This document shows positions 1-8,948 of a stretch of DNA of 64,000 nucleotides, one piece after another. Every line of letters starts with the position of its first letter. Within the stretch, counting starts at the first letter, position 1. The position numbers were made by a program, and so were the translations under genes. This stretch comes from Pontibacter sp. E15-1 (lineage in GTDB: Bacteria; Bacteroidota; Bacteroidia; Cytophagales; Hymenobacteraceae): assembly GCF_022601975.1 (NCBI RefSeq), contig NZ_JAKVIR010000028.1:1-64000 (forward strand), written 5' to 3'. The notes beneath the pieces were generated by a model. It was not told the origin of the DNA and ran no database searches. It worked only from the letters and a program-made list of their open reading frames with translations.

Positions 1-14
1 TCTGCTAAAGGTGC

Positions 15-33
15 TTGGCTTCTTGTTAGCCAA
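15..33. terminator. Small hairpin at the window edge, possible terminator
   Basis: A 6-bp stem (TTGGCT at 15-20, AGCCAA at 28-33) with a 7-nt loop is followed on the plus strand by a pyrimidine-rich run ending in TTTTT. An outer pair CTAAAGGT (5-12) / ACCTTTAG (48-55) encloses it. It could end a plus-strand gene lying before the window, or the AraC gene on the minus strand. The T-run favours the plus direction. Confidence 0.3.
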
Positions 34-76
34 CCATTTCTCTTTTTACCTTTAGAGCCTACCACACAACTTGAGT

Positions 77-949
77 TTATATAATCACGCAGGAGCTGGC
101 GTAATTAAGACGGAACTCCTTGGGGGTACACCCCTTCTCGCGTTTGAAAATGCGGTTGAAATAGGACAGGTTATTGAAACCGCACTTGTAGGAGATCTCC
201 GAAATCGTTTCAGTCGTGTCGATCAGCATGCGGGACGCGTGGCCGAGCCGAATCTCGTTCAGGCTCTCGATAAAGGTTTTCCCTGTGCGTTTCTTGATGA
301 ACCGGCTGAAGGACACCTCCGGCATGTTCACCACTTTCGACAGGTCTGCCAGTGAGATGTCTTTGTCGTAATAGGCTTGCATGTACTCAAACGCCTTCTC
401 GATACGGCGGCTGTAATAGCTGAATTGCTCCGAGTTGAACGAGCTGTTGGACAGCGTGCGCATGTTGCGGGAGAGCGACAGGTCGTGCAGGATCGAGATG
501 AGCTCCAGCACCGAGTCGAAGCCGCTTTTCTGGGCCAGTTGCTCGATCCGGGGCTTAAAGGCCTCCTTTGTCTCCCGAGAAAAAGAAATGCCCTTTGAAG
601 ATCGCTCCAGCAGCGTCCGGATAAAGCTCAGCTGGTTGCGCCGCAGAAACTTATCGTCCAGCAAGTCGCGGTGAAACTGTATGGTTACCTCGCTGATGCG
701 CTCGCTCTGGCAATTGTGCGTGAACCAGCCGTGGGGCAGGTTGCTGCCCACCAGCACCAGCTCCAGGTCGTCCAGTTCTTCCATGTGGTCCCCGACAACG
801 CGTTTGGCGCCAGCAGCGTTCGAGATCAGGTTCAGCTCAAACTCCTCGTGGTAGTGCAGCGGGAATTTAAACTCCTGCTTGTTTCTGGAAAAGATCGTGA
901 AGCAATCGTTCTGGGTCAGGGGCGTGATTTCTCTGTAAACAGTCGTCAT
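77..949 (-). CDS. AraC family transcriptional regulator
   Basis: A 290-residue AraC-type activator. The N-terminal half has a cupin-like ligand pocket (FPLHYHEEFELN, then a glycine/histidine-rich strand pair ending LPHGW). The C-terminal ~100 residues carry the double helix-turn-helix, including SLADLSKVVNMPEVSFSRFI and the family signature ISEISYKCGFNNLSYFNRIF. I chose the ATG at 949 because it has an AGAGGA ribosome-binding site five bases upstream and gives a normal AraC length; an in-frame upstream ATG at 1006 would add 19 unconserved residues. It is divergent from the mannan genes that start at 1494, so it is the obvious candidate regulator of them, sensing a sugar such as mannobiose. 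That link is inferred from position only. Confidence 0.88.
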   Translation of the reverse strand: MTTVYREITPLTQNDCFTIFSRNKQEFKFPLHYHEEFELNLISNAAGAKRVVGDHMEELDDLELVLVGSNLPHGWFTHNCQSERISEVTIQFHRDLLDDKFLRRNQLSFIRTLLERSSKGISFSRETKEAFKPRIEQLAQKSGFDSVLELISILHDLSLSRNMRTLSNSSFNSEQFSYYSRRIEKAFEYMQAYYDKDISLADLSKVVNMPEVSFSRFIKKRTGKTFIESLNEIRLGHASRMLIDTTETISEISYKCGFNNLSYFNRIFKREKGCTPKEFRLNYASSCVII

Positions 950-1493
950 AAGTCCTCTACTTTTAGGGCGGCACCTCCCGCTACGCAGGATTGTGCCGGG
1001 AAACATGGTGAAACAAGAACAGCAGCGCCAGCATGCAGGGCACTCATACCTGGCAGGCGGTATAAACTTGGCTATACCCCCACGGCCACAGGCTTACGCG
1101 CATAAAAGACGGTGTGTGGGCACCGCCCTAAACTGCAAATCCTGTTGCGTATAACTTCTCAGGATAAGGCAGCCGCTACAACTAAATGGTTAAACTTCGT
1201 TTCGTGTTACTAATTAACTATAATGAAAGCAGATGTATGCAAGGGTACGATGAATTAGTCAAGTATTTGATAAAATAGTATTATAAACGAGGGGTAAATC
1301 TATCTAGTTTTGTAATGTGAGGTATAAGCGCCTCATTGCATTAGTTTGTTGCTGTAATGTGCTGGATACCCATGGTTTATCTAAAATGATATGACACCGG
1401 GTACCCGAAGTCCGGTAATGCCAGCAGTAACCTGTAACGAAAGAAACCTGGTGGCGTGTCCGAAAGCCATCCGAATAGTATAACCGAAATGCC
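950..1493. other. Divergent regulatory gap between AraC gene and mannan operon
   Basis: A 544-bp gene-free interval. The left part is GC-rich and contains several ATACC/GGTAT pentamers; the right part (about 1200-1310) is AT-rich and holds the likely promoter of the GH26 gene. Short ORFs here show no recognisable protein. It is the place to look for AraC operator sites; I could not identify a convincing direct repeat by eye. Confidence 0.5.
1305..1312 (+). promoter_or_regulatory. Putative Bacteroidota -7 element for the mannan operon
   Basis: TAGTTTTG matches the Bacteroidota sigma-A -7 consensus TAnnTTTG. No TTG sits at the usual 19-20 nt upstream, which would fit an activator-dependent promoter (AraC-type). 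It would give a leader of roughly 170-180 nt before the GH26 start. Confidence 0.35.
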
Positions 1494-2693
1494 ATGTCCC
1501 GAATCGTTGTTGCCTTCATGCTCGCCTCATGCTTTTTGCAGGTATCCTGCTCCCGGAAAATGCAGTTCGCGGCCTCCAAGAGCCTGCCGGTGAACCTGCA
1601 GGCCACGCAGGAAACCCGTCATCTGTATGCCAACCTGAAGCAGCTCTCGAAAAAGGGCGTGATGTTCGGCCATCAGGATGACCTGGCCTATGGCCTGGGC
1701 TGGAAATACGAGGAGGGAAGGTCTGACATCAAGGACGTGGTGGGTGACTACCCCGCAGTGGTTGGCTGGGACCTGGGCCACCTGGAGTTGGGCAGTACCA
1801 TGAACCTGGACAGCGTGCCCTTTGACCAGATGCGCGGCTTTGCCCGGCAGGTATACGAGCGGGGCGGACTGAACACCTTTAGCTGGCACCTCAACAACCC
1901 GCTGGACCCCGCAAAAACCAGCTGGGACCCGATGGACTCCACCATACAGCGGCTGTTCTCAGACCCGGCTGCCCTGAAAGTATATGATGGCTGGCTGGAT
2001 AAAGTGGCGGACTATCTCACAAGCCTCAAAGGCCCGAACGGCGAGCTGATTCCGGTGGTGTTCCGGCCGCTGCACGAGCATACCGGCAGCTGGTTCTGGT
2101 GGGGGCGCAACCACGTGTCGCCGGAGGATTACAAGAAAATGTGGCGCTATACCGTAAAACACCTCCGCGACAAGGGCGCCAACAACATCCTGATCGCCTA
2201 TTCCACCGACCGGTTCACCTCCCGCGAGGATTACCTGGAGCGCTACCCCGGCGATGACTATGTGGATGTGCTGGGCTTCGACCTCTACCACCGCCCCAGA
2301 ATCGATTCCACGGATACCTCACCGGCCCCCGACACAGCCTTTATCAGAGATGCCCGCCGGATGGTGGAAACCGTGCGCCAACTGGGGCAGGAGAAAAACA
2401 AGCTATGGGCCTTTACCGAAACCGGTCTCGGCAACCTGCCCCTGGCCAATTGGTGGACCAGCACGGTGCTGCCGGTAGTGCAGGATGCAGGCCTTTCGTA
2501 CGTGCTGGTATGGCGCAACGCCAACAACAGCCATTACTTCGCGCCGTTCCCGGGGCAGAAAAGCGCGGAAGACTTTAAAAATCTCTATAACCGCCCGGAC
2601 GTGTTCTTCATGAAAGACGTGCAGGCAGCGGATATTTACAGCGCACCGCCCAAAGGCAAACAGAAAAAGCCCGTCGCGCTGGGCGACAATTAG
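1494..2693 (+). CDS. GH26 beta-1,4-mannanase, lipoprotein
   Basis: A 399-residue GH26 glycosidase that cuts beta-1,4-mannan backbones, probably at the cell surface or in the periplasm. A type II signal peptide has the lipobox LQVSC (Cys19). The family's (beta/alpha)8 barrel is visible with the start motif GVMFGHQDDLAYG, the acid/base Glu195 in RPLHEHTGSWFWWG and the nucleophile Glu309 in FTETG. The downstream symporter, GH130 phosphorylase and 2-epimerase match the Bacteroides fragilis mannobiose operon, in which the GH26 enzyme releases mannobiose. This makes mannobiose release a good inference, although endo versus exo action cannot be read from the sequence. The C-terminus is basic and low-complexity (KGKQKK). 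Confidence 0.9.
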   Translation: MSRIVVAFMLASCFLQVSCSRKMQFAASKSLPVNLQATQETRHLYANLKQLSKKGVMFGHQDDLAYGLGWKYEEGRSDIKDVVGDYPAVVGWDLGHLELGSTMNLDSVPFDQMRGFARQVYERGGLNTFSWHLNNPLDPAKTSWDPMDSTIQRLFSDPAALKVYDGWLDKVADYLTSLKGPNGELIPVVFRPLHEHTGSWFWWGRNHVSPEDYKKMWRYTVKHLRDKGANNILIAYSTDRFTSREDYLERYPGDDYVDVLGFDLYHRPRIDSTDTSPAPDTAFIRDARRMVETVRQLGQEKNKLWAFTETGLGNLPLANWWTSTVLPVVQDAGLSYVLVWRNANNSHYFAPFPGQKSAEDFKNLYNRPDVFFMKDVQAADIYSAPPKGKQKKPVALGDN

Positions 2694-2765
2694 CTGGCCA
2701 TATAGCCAGGCACCCGAACCGATATATACTTCCATACATACAAGATCAGCTAAAAGATATCATAC

Positions 2766-4637
2766 ATGAAACTAACCGCGATTGACGTAGGCATTGTGCT
2801 CCTATACCTGGTTGCCGTCGCCTCGATAGGCCTCATCATGCAGCGGAGGGCGAAGGTGAACAAGGATGCCTACCTGCTGGGCGGCAACACCCTGCCCTGG
2901 TATGCCCTGGGCCTGTCCAACGCCTCCGGTATGTTCGATATCTCCGGCACCATGTGGATGGTGATGCTGTCTTTTGTGTATGGCCTCAAAAGCATCTGGA
3001 TCCCGTGGCTCTGGCCTTCCTTCAACCAGATTTTCCTGATGATGTTCCTGGCGGCCTGGCTGCGCCGGTCTAACGTAACCACGGGCGCTGAGTGGATGCT
3101 GACCCGTTTTGGCAGGGGAGGCTATGCCAACAAATCGCATGGCATCGTGGTGGTGTTCGCGCTCATCAGCTGCCTCGGCTTCCTGGCCTATGGTTTTATC
3201 GGGTTGGGCAAGTTTGTGGAGATATTTGTGCCCTGGGCGTATGTCCAGCCTTATATCCCATTTGAGGTGGCCGCCGAGTTTGTGCCGCACTTTTACGGGC
3301 TTGTGTTTACCTCCTTCGCCGTTTTCTACTCCATTCTGGGGGGCATGGCCAGTATCGTGTGGGCCGATGTGCTACAGTTCGTGATCATGACTGTGGCCGC
3401 CGTGGTAATCGGGGTGATGGCCATGAACAACCTCGACACGGCCGCTCTAAACGTGCCCGAGGCCTGGAGAACGCCTTTCTTCGGGGCCACGCTGCAGGAC
3501 CTGGACTGGACTGGGATTATCGATGAGGTGAACGTGAAGATAAACCAGGACGGCTACTCCATGTTCGGGGTGTTTTTTATGCTGATGGTGTTCAAGGGTA
3601 TCCTGGCCAGTGTGGCGGGGCCAACGCCGAATTACGACATGCAGAAGATCCTGTCGTCGCGCTCGCCGCAGGATGCCGCCAAGATGAGCGGGTTCGTGTC
3701 GCTGGTGCTTATCCCGACGCGCTACCTCATGATCATCGGCTTCACGGTGCTGGCCCTGCTCAACTACCAGCAACTCAATTTGCAGTCGCCCTCGGGCATC
3801 GACTTCGAGCGGATATTGCCGGCCGCCATCCAGAACTTTGCCCCGACCGGGGTGATGGGACTGATCCTGGCGGGACTGCTGGCGGCTTTCATCGGTACTT
3901 TTGCGGGCACCCTCAACGCGGCGCAGGCCTACATCGTCAACGATATTTATTTAAAGTACGTGAACCCCAACGCTACCAACACCACGGTCAGCCGCATGAA
4001 CTATACCACCGGCGTGGTGGTGGTGCTGATCAGCGTGGCCATCAGCTTTTTCGCCAAAGACGTGAACACCATCCTGCAGTGGATCGTGGCGGGGCTGTAT
4101 GGGGGCTATATCTCGGCCAACGTGCTGAAGTGGTACTGGTGGCGCTTCAACAGCAGCGGCTTTTTCTGGGGCATGCTGGCCGGTATCCTCCCTGCGCTCA
4201 TCTTCCCGTACATATTCGACGGGCTGGACCTCTACTACTTTCCGCTGTTGCTGGTGATCTCGCTGGCCGGAAGCATCATCGGCACGCTCACCTCGCCGCC
4301 TACCGATGTGGAGACCCTGAAAAGCTTTTACCTGAGTGTGCGCCCCTGGGGATTCTGGAAACCGATTGCGGAGCTGGTGAAGGCCGAGAACCCGGAGGCC
4401 ACCGAAAACAAGAACTTCAAACGCGATATGTTCAACGTGGTGATCGGGGTGTTGGGACAGATGTGCCTGACGCTCGCCCCGATCTACCTGGTCATCCGGA
4501 TGCACACCGAGCTGTACGTTACCCTGGGCATCCTGCTGGTCGTGTGCCTGATCCTGAAGAAGACCTGGTGGGACAAGCTGGATCAGAACAACGCCGCCAT
4601 CCCGAAACACAAAAAAGACGCGCTCGTTACCCGATAG
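2766..4637 (+). CDS. Sodium:solute symporter (SSS family), putative mannobiose importer
   Basis: A 623-residue inner-membrane transporter of the SSS family with about 13-14 hydrophobic segments. It begins with LTAIDVGIVLLYLVAVASIG, followed by the family's early motif GGNTLPWYALGLSNASG. It lies 72 bp after the GH26 gene and 79 bp before the GH130 gene, the same position held by the sugar symporter in the B. fragilis mannan operon. The substrate is therefore inferred to be beta-1,4-mannobiose, imported with sodium. The cytoplasmic segment after residue 510 (KAENPEATENKNFKRDMFN) is hydrophilic and precedes the last two helices. The family is certain; the substrate rests on context. Confidence 0.88.
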   Translation: MKLTAIDVGIVLLYLVAVASIGLIMQRRAKVNKDAYLLGGNTLPWYALGLSNASGMFDISGTMWMVMLSFVYGLKSIWIPWLWPSFNQIFLMMFLAAWLRRSNVTTGAEWMLTRFGRGGYANKSHGIVVVFALISCLGFLAYGFIGLGKFVEIFVPWAYVQPYIPFEVAAEFVPHFYGLVFTSFAVFYSILGGMASIVWADVLQFVIMTVAAVVIGVMAMNNLDTAALNVPEAWRTPFFGATLQDLDWTGIIDEVNVKINQDGYSMFGVFFMLMVFKGILASVAGPTPNYDMQKILSSRSPQDAAKMSGFVSLVLIPTRYLMIIGFTVLALLNYQQLNLQSPSGIDFERILPAAIQNFAPTGVMGLILAGLLAAFIGTFAGTLNAAQAYIVNDIYLKYVNPNATNTTVSRMNYTTGVVVVLISVAISFFAKDVNTILQWIVAGLYGGYISANVLKWYWWRFNSSGFFWGMLAGILPALIFPYIFDGLDLYYFPLLLVISLAGSIIGTLTSPPTDVETLKSFYLSVRPWGFWKPIAELVKAENPEATENKNFKRDMFNVVIGVLGQMCLTLAPIYLVIRMHTELYVTLGILLVVCLILKKTWWDKLDQNNAAIPKHKKDALVTR

Positions 4638-4716
4638 CGCGCCTGCTGTCAGCGACCTGCAAGCAGGGAATGCCGCTGCAACCTAACAATTTAAACACCG
4701 ATAGTATACGCTTGTC

Positions 4717-5937
4717 ATGAAAACTGCCTTCAACAAAAGACTGGTGCACCTACAGAGCGCACACCAACGCCTGGTTACACGGCAAAACGAGAAACAGCCT
4801 TTGGGCAATGGGGTGTACGACCGGTATACCTACCCCATCCTGACGGCAGCGCACGCGCCGCTCACCTGGCGCTTCGACTTTAACCCCGACAGCAACCCAT
4901 ACCTGATGGAACGCATCGGCGTGAACGCGGCTTTCAACGCGGGTGCCATCAAACTGAACGGCAGGTACCTGCTGGTGGTGCGCGTGGAGGGTATGGACCG
5001 CAAGTCTTTCTTCGCAGTGGCGGAGAGCCCCAATGGCGTGGACAATTTTCAGTTCTGGGAGCGCCCGATCACGCTGCCGGAAACAGACGAGCCCGACATC
5101 AATGTGTATGACATGCGCCTGACGCAGCATCAGGACGGCTGGATATACGGACTTTTCTGCACCGAGCGCAAAGACCCAAACGCGCCGCTGGGCGACGAGT
5201 CGGCGGCCAACGCGCAGTGCGGTATTGCCCGCACCAAAGACCTGATTACCTGGGAGCGCCTGCCCGACCTGAAAACCAGCTCGCCGCAGCAGCGCAACGT
5301 GGTGCTGCACCCTGAGTTTGTGCAGGGCAGGTACGCACTCTATACCCGTCCGCAGGATTCCTTCATCGAGGCGGGCTCGCGCGGGGGCATCGGTTTTGGC
5401 CTCGTCGATTCGATGGAAAATGCGGTGGTGCCGGAGGAAATCATCCTGGACGAGAAGCGCTACCATACCGTGTATGAAGTGAAGAACGGGCAGGGGCCGG
5501 CCCCGCTCAAAACAGACAAAGGCTGGCTGCACATGGCGCACGGCGTGCGCAACACAGCCGCCGGACTGCGCTACGTGCTGTATGTTTTCATGACCGACCT
5601 CCACGACATCACCAAAGTGATTCACAAACCCGCCGGATACTTTATTGCCCCGGAAGGCGAAGAGCGCGTCGGCGACGTGTCGAATGTGGTGTTTGCCAAC
5701 GGCTGGATCCTGGACGATGACGGCACGGTGTTCATCTACTACGCCTCCTCCGACACCCGCATGCACGTGGCGACCTCAACGGTGGATCGCTTGCTGGATT
5801 ATACCGTCAACACCCCCGAAGACGGCTTCAGGTCTGCCGCATCCGTGCACCAGATCAACGACCTGATCAACCAAAACCTGGCTTACCTCGAGGCAGCCAA
5901 CGCAGAACCGGTAGCCCACCACGAAGGGCTTGTGTAG
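4717..5937 (+). CDS. mgp: GH130 4-O-beta-D-mannosyl-D-glucose phosphorylase
   Basis: A 406-residue cytoplasmic GH130 enzyme with no signal peptide. It should convert mannosyl-1,4-glucose plus phosphate to alpha-mannose-1-phosphate and glucose. The five-bladed propeller family is recognised from [25 protein letters not shown] near the N-terminus, and the presumed catalytic Asp at about residue 132 in NVYDMRLT, which matches the catalytic Asp131 known for the B. fragilis enzyme. Length and motifs fit the GH130_1 (mannosylglucose) group better than the mannan-oligosaccharide group. The next gene, the epimerase that makes its substrate, starts one base after its stop codon, so the two are probably translationally coupled. 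Confidence 0.9.
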   Translation: MKTAFNKRLVHLQSAHQRLVTRQNEKQPLGNGVYDRYTYPILTAAHAPLTWRFDFNPDSNPYLMERIGVNAAFNAGAIKLNGRYLLVVRVEGMDRKSFFAVAESPNGVDNFQFWERPITLPETDEPDINVYDMRLTQHQDGWIYGLFCTERKDPNAPLGDESAANAQCGIARTKDLITWERLPDLKTSSPQQRNVVLHPEFVQGRYALYTRPQDSFIEAGSRGGIGFGLVDSMENAVVPEEIILDEKRYHTVYEVKNGQGPAPLKTDKGWLHMAHGVRNTAAGLRYVLYVFMTDLHDITKVIHKPAGYFIAPEGEERVGDVSNVVFANGWILDDDGTVFIYYASSDTRMHVATSTVDRLLDYTVNTPEDGFRSAASVHQINDLINQNLAYLEAANAEPVAHHEGLV

Positions 5938-5938
5938 G

Positions 5939-7168
5939 ATGGCCGTAGCAGAAAAAGGCACCGGCCATACCCTTGCGGTATACCAGCAGGAGGCTGCGGC
6001 AGAGCTCACCCGCATTCTGGACTTCTGGATGCTGTATGCACCTGATGAAGCGCACGGAGGCTTTATCGGCCAGATGGACAGCCAGGGCCATATCGTGCCG
6101 GATGCCCCAAAGGGCGGCGTGCTCAATGCCCGCATTCTCTGGACGTTCTCCGCTGCCTGCCGCCATACCCAAAACGAAGGATACCGCCTGATGGCCGACA
6201 GGGCTTATACCTATCTGCGGCGGTATTTTCTGGATAAAGAATACGGTGGCACGTACTGGTCTGTGGATGCGCTGGGGAATCCGTTGAGCACCCGGAAGCA
6301 GGTTTATGCGCTGGCTTTCACCATTTACGGTCTCACGGAGTATTACCTGGCAACCCGGAACGAGGCAGCGCTGGAAACATCAAAAGAGCTTTTTAACTGG
6401 ATCGAGCAGCATAGTTTTGATCCGGAGCAGGGCGGTTATTTCGAGGCGTTCAGCAGGGAAGGGGAGTTGCTGGAAGACTTGCGCCTGAGCGAGAAAGACC
6501 GCAACGACCCCAAGACGATGAACACGCACCTGCACATCCTGGAGGCCTACGCCAACCTCTACCGCGTGTGGCCCGACAAGCACCTGGCGCAGCAGTTGGA
6601 AGGCTTGTTGATGCTTTTCCTAAAGAGAATTGTAGCTGCCGACGGCCACATGAAGCTGTTCCTGACAGCTGACTGGGTACCTACCGCCGATCTGGTGTCC
6701 TATGGCCACGACATCGAGGCTTCCTGGCTATTGCTGGAGGCGGCTGAGGTGCTGGGAAAGCAGGAACTGATCCAACGGGTAAAAGAAGTAGCCGTTCAGA
6801 TGGCGCAGGTCACCGCCGAAGCCCTGCAGCCCGACGGCAGTTTATACCATGAGCTCAACCGCACAAACGGACACACGGACACCCACCGCGAGTGGTGGGT
6901 GAGCGCCGAGGCGATGGTCGGCTTCCTGAACGCCTATCAACTGACACAGCAAGCGACTTTCCTGGAGCATTCGCGCAACGCCTGGGCGTTCTCAAAAAAG
7001 CACCTGCTGGACAAAGTGCGAGGCGAGTGGATCTGGGGGGTATACGACGATTATACCTCCATGACAACCGAGGACAAGATCGGTTTCTGGAAATGCCCTT
7101 ACCACAACGCACGGGCCTGCCTGGAGGTGGTGCATCGCTGCGAGCAACTGCTTTTTAATGCTGAATAA
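5939..7168 (+). CDS. Cellobiose/mannobiose 2-epimerase (AGE family)
   Basis: A 409-residue (alpha/alpha)6-barrel enzyme of the N-acylglucosamine/cellobiose 2-epimerase family. It would turn mannobiose into mannosyl-glucose for the GH130 enzyme upstream. Family marks are the internal helical repeats, GGVLNARILWTFSAACR, MNTHLHILEAYANLYRVWP (with a conserved His), YGHDIEASWLLLEAAE, REWWVSAEAMVGF and the C-terminal KCPYHNARACLEV. I start it at ATG 5939, one base after the phosphorylase stop codon; a TTG at 5930 would add only three residues. Cytoplasmic: no signal peptide. The function is well supported by both sequence and the four-gene context. Confidence 0.9.
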   Translation: MAVAEKGTGHTLAVYQQEAAAELTRILDFWMLYAPDEAHGGFIGQMDSQGHIVPDAPKGGVLNARILWTFSAACRHTQNEGYRLMADRAYTYLRRYFLDKEYGGTYWSVDALGNPLSTRKQVYALAFTIYGLTEYYLATRNEAALETSKELFNWIEQHSFDPEQGGYFEAFSREGELLEDLRLSEKDRNDPKTMNTHLHILEAYANLYRVWPDKHLAQQLEGLLMLFLKRIVAADGHMKLFLTADWVPTADLVSYGHDIEASWLLLEAAEVLGKQELIQRVKEVAVQMAQVTAEALQPDGSLYHELNRTNGHTDTHREWWVSAEAMVGFLNAYQLTQQATFLEHSRNAWAFSKKHLLDKVRGEWIWGVYDDYTSMTTEDKIGFWKCPYHNARACLEVVHRCEQLLFNAE

Positions 7169-7241
7169 GTGTAACTTAGCGTAAGGCACAGCGCGCCCTT
7201 ATGCTGTGAAAATGAAAAACCGCTTTTAAAGATCATACCTG

Positions 7242-8645
7242 ATGATAAGAAAATCAATTCTCCTTCCCTTACTGGTCGTGTTAGGTTTAAGTGTGTCGCA
7301 CAGGGCGAAAGCCGTGTCTGTGCCGGCTATTTTCGGCAGCCACATGGTGTTGCAGCAAAAGGCAGAGATCACGATATGGGGCTCTGGCAAATCCGGGGAG
7401 GAGGTGACCGTGACCGGAAGCTGGGATGCGCAGCCCATCAAAACCAAGGCCAGCAACCAGGCGAAATGGCAGGTAAAGCTAACCACGCCAGCCGCAGGCG
7501 GGCCGTATACCGTCACCATCAAAGGCTACAACACCATTGTGCTGGAAGATGTGCTGGTGGGGGAGGTATGGCTTGCCTCCGGGCAGTCGAACATGGAGTG
7601 GCCGGTTGGTGGCGGGATAGAGAAAGGCGAGCAGGAAATCCCGAAGGCCAATTACCCGGAGATACGGTTTTTCAGCGTGGCGCACCAGACCGCCGACGGC
7701 CCGCAACTCGACCTGCAGGGGGAGTGGGTGGTGAGCACCCCGGAAACGGTGAAGAACTTCAGCGCCGTGGGCTACTTTTTCGGGCGGGACGTGCACCAGG
7801 CGCTCGATGTGCCGGTGGGCATCATCAACAGCAGTTGGGGCGGCACGCCGGGGGAGGTATGGGTGAGCCCCGGGACAATCGCCGGCGACCCCGTGCTGAA
7901 GGCAGCAGCGGCAACGCAAAAGGAAGTGCCGTGGGGGCCTATCCAGCCGGGTAAAGCCTACCATGCCATGATCGCTCCGCTTATACCCTACCGGATTGCC
8001 GGTGCGCTGTGGTATCAGGGCGAGTCGAACACCGGGAGCCCGGAAGCCTATGCCACGCTATTGCCCGCCCTCATCCAGAACTGGCGCACCGACTGGGGGT
8101 ATGATTTCCCGTTCTATTTTGTGCAGATCGCGCCCTACAAAGACTACGGTCCGCAGGCGGGTGCGATTTTGCGCGATGCGCAGCGCCGCAGTCTGAAGGT
8201 GCCAAACACGGGTATGGTTGTGGTAAGCGACATCGGCAACAATGACGACATCCATCCCAGAAACAAAATTGACGTGGGCGCGCGCCTGGCCAACCTGGCG
8301 CTACACAAAACCTACGGCAAAACCGACCGCCCTGCCTCGGGGCCGCTCTACCGGGACATGCAGGTGAAGGGCAGCAAAGCAACGCTTTCTTTTGACTACG
8401 CGGCCGGTGGGCTGGTGCTGAAAGGCAAAGAGCTGCAGAATTTTGAAGTGGCCGGCGAAGATCACCAGTTTGTGCCGGCCAGCGCCAGGCTCGTGGGCAA
8501 CACCGTGGTGGTGCAGGCAAAGTCGGTGAAGCACCCGGTGGCCGTGCGTTACGAGTGGAGCAACGCCGTGACGCCCACGCTGTTCAACAAAGCTGGGCTT
8601 CCGGCCTCTACCTTCAGCACGGAGAACGAAGCCGTCGTTCAATAA
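7242..8645 (+). CDS. Sialate O-acetylesterase-like SGNH hydrolase, secreted
   Basis: A 467-residue esterase with a cleavable signal peptide (SVSHRAKA site). It contains the SGNH blocks GEVWLASGQSNMEW (nucleophile Ser116) and LWYQGESNTG, and a late DDIHPRNK block carrying the Asp and His. Proteins of this family (DUF303, sialate-O-acetylesterase) remove acetyl groups from sugars. Coming 73 bp after the mannobiose genes, it probably deacetylates acetylated (gluco)mannan before mannanase action; the substrate is inferred. The start is followed by a good n-region (MIRKS). Its transcript can end at the strong hairpin at 8871-8911. Confidence 0.85.
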   Translation: MIRKSILLPLLVVLGLSVSHRAKAVSVPAIFGSHMVLQQKAEITIWGSGKSGEEVTVTGSWDAQPIKTKASNQAKWQVKLTTPAAGGPYTVTIKGYNTIVLEDVLVGEVWLASGQSNMEWPVGGGIEKGEQEIPKANYPEIRFFSVAHQTADGPQLDLQGEWVVSTPETVKNFSAVGYFFGRDVHQALDVPVGIINSSWGGTPGEVWVSPGTIAGDPVLKAAAATQKEVPWGPIQPGKAYHAMIAPLIPYRIAGALWYQGESNTGSPEAYATLLPALIQNWRTDWGYDFPFYFVQIAPYKDYGPQAGAILRDAQRRSLKVPNTGMVVVSDIGNNDDIHPRNKIDVGARLANLALHKTYGKTDRPASGPLYRDMQVKGSKATLSFDYAAGGLVLKGKELQNFEVAGEDHQFVPASARLVGNTVVVQAKSVKHPVAVRYEWSNAVTPTLFNKAGLPASTFSTENEAVVQ

Positions 8646-8718
8646 TGCAATGTGAACCTTTGTAGTTGTACAGGTTTTAAATTTTTGTAGATGCTATAAA
8701 TCAATAAGTTACATTATT

Positions 8719-8752
8719 TCCCTTCTCGGAGAGGGTAGGGGTGGGTTATTTG
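8719..8752. repeat. GGGTAGGGGTGGG-type intergenic repeat
   Basis: A short G-rich/C-rich segment (CCCTTCTCGG...AGGGTAGGGGTGGG) resembling the sequences at 19775-19812 and 19990-20030 in this window. It looks like one copy of a dispersed intergenic repeat; there is no ORF. Confidence 0.4.
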
Positions 8753-8782
8753 GTCAGAAGGCCATACCGTCAGCCGACATGT

Positions 8783-8833
8783 GGGGATTAGGAAATCCCC
8801 GGCAGGTGGCTTTCGGGCTGGGAAGCCCGAAAG
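8783..8833. repeat. Two tandem hairpins with 4-nt loops
   Basis: Hairpin 1: GGGGATT (8783-8789), loop AGGA, AATCCCC (8794-8800). Hairpin 2: CTTTCGGGCT (8810-8819), loop GGGA (a GNRA loop), AGCCCGAAAG (8824-8833). Both stems are perfect. They lie between the acetylesterase stop and the terminator at 8871, in an interval with no ORF. Function unknown; possibly a REP-like or RNA-stabilising element. Confidence 0.5.
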
Positions 8834-8870
8834 AGCAGAGTGCAAATTCTACTGATAATGGTATACATTA

Positions 8871-8911
8871 AAACAGGAACGCCCCGTCTACATGCCGGGG
8901 CGTTCCTGTTT
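8871..8911. terminator. Bidirectional rho-independent terminator
   Basis: A perfect 16-bp stem (AAACAGGAACGCCCCG at 8871-8886, its complement at 8896-8911) with a 9-nt loop. It sits between convergent genes, the acetylesterase (plus) and the SDR gene (minus), and can serve both. Confidence 0.8.
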
Positions 8912-8948
8912 CTTAATTGCATCGGAGGGTTATACCTGTCTTCTTGCT

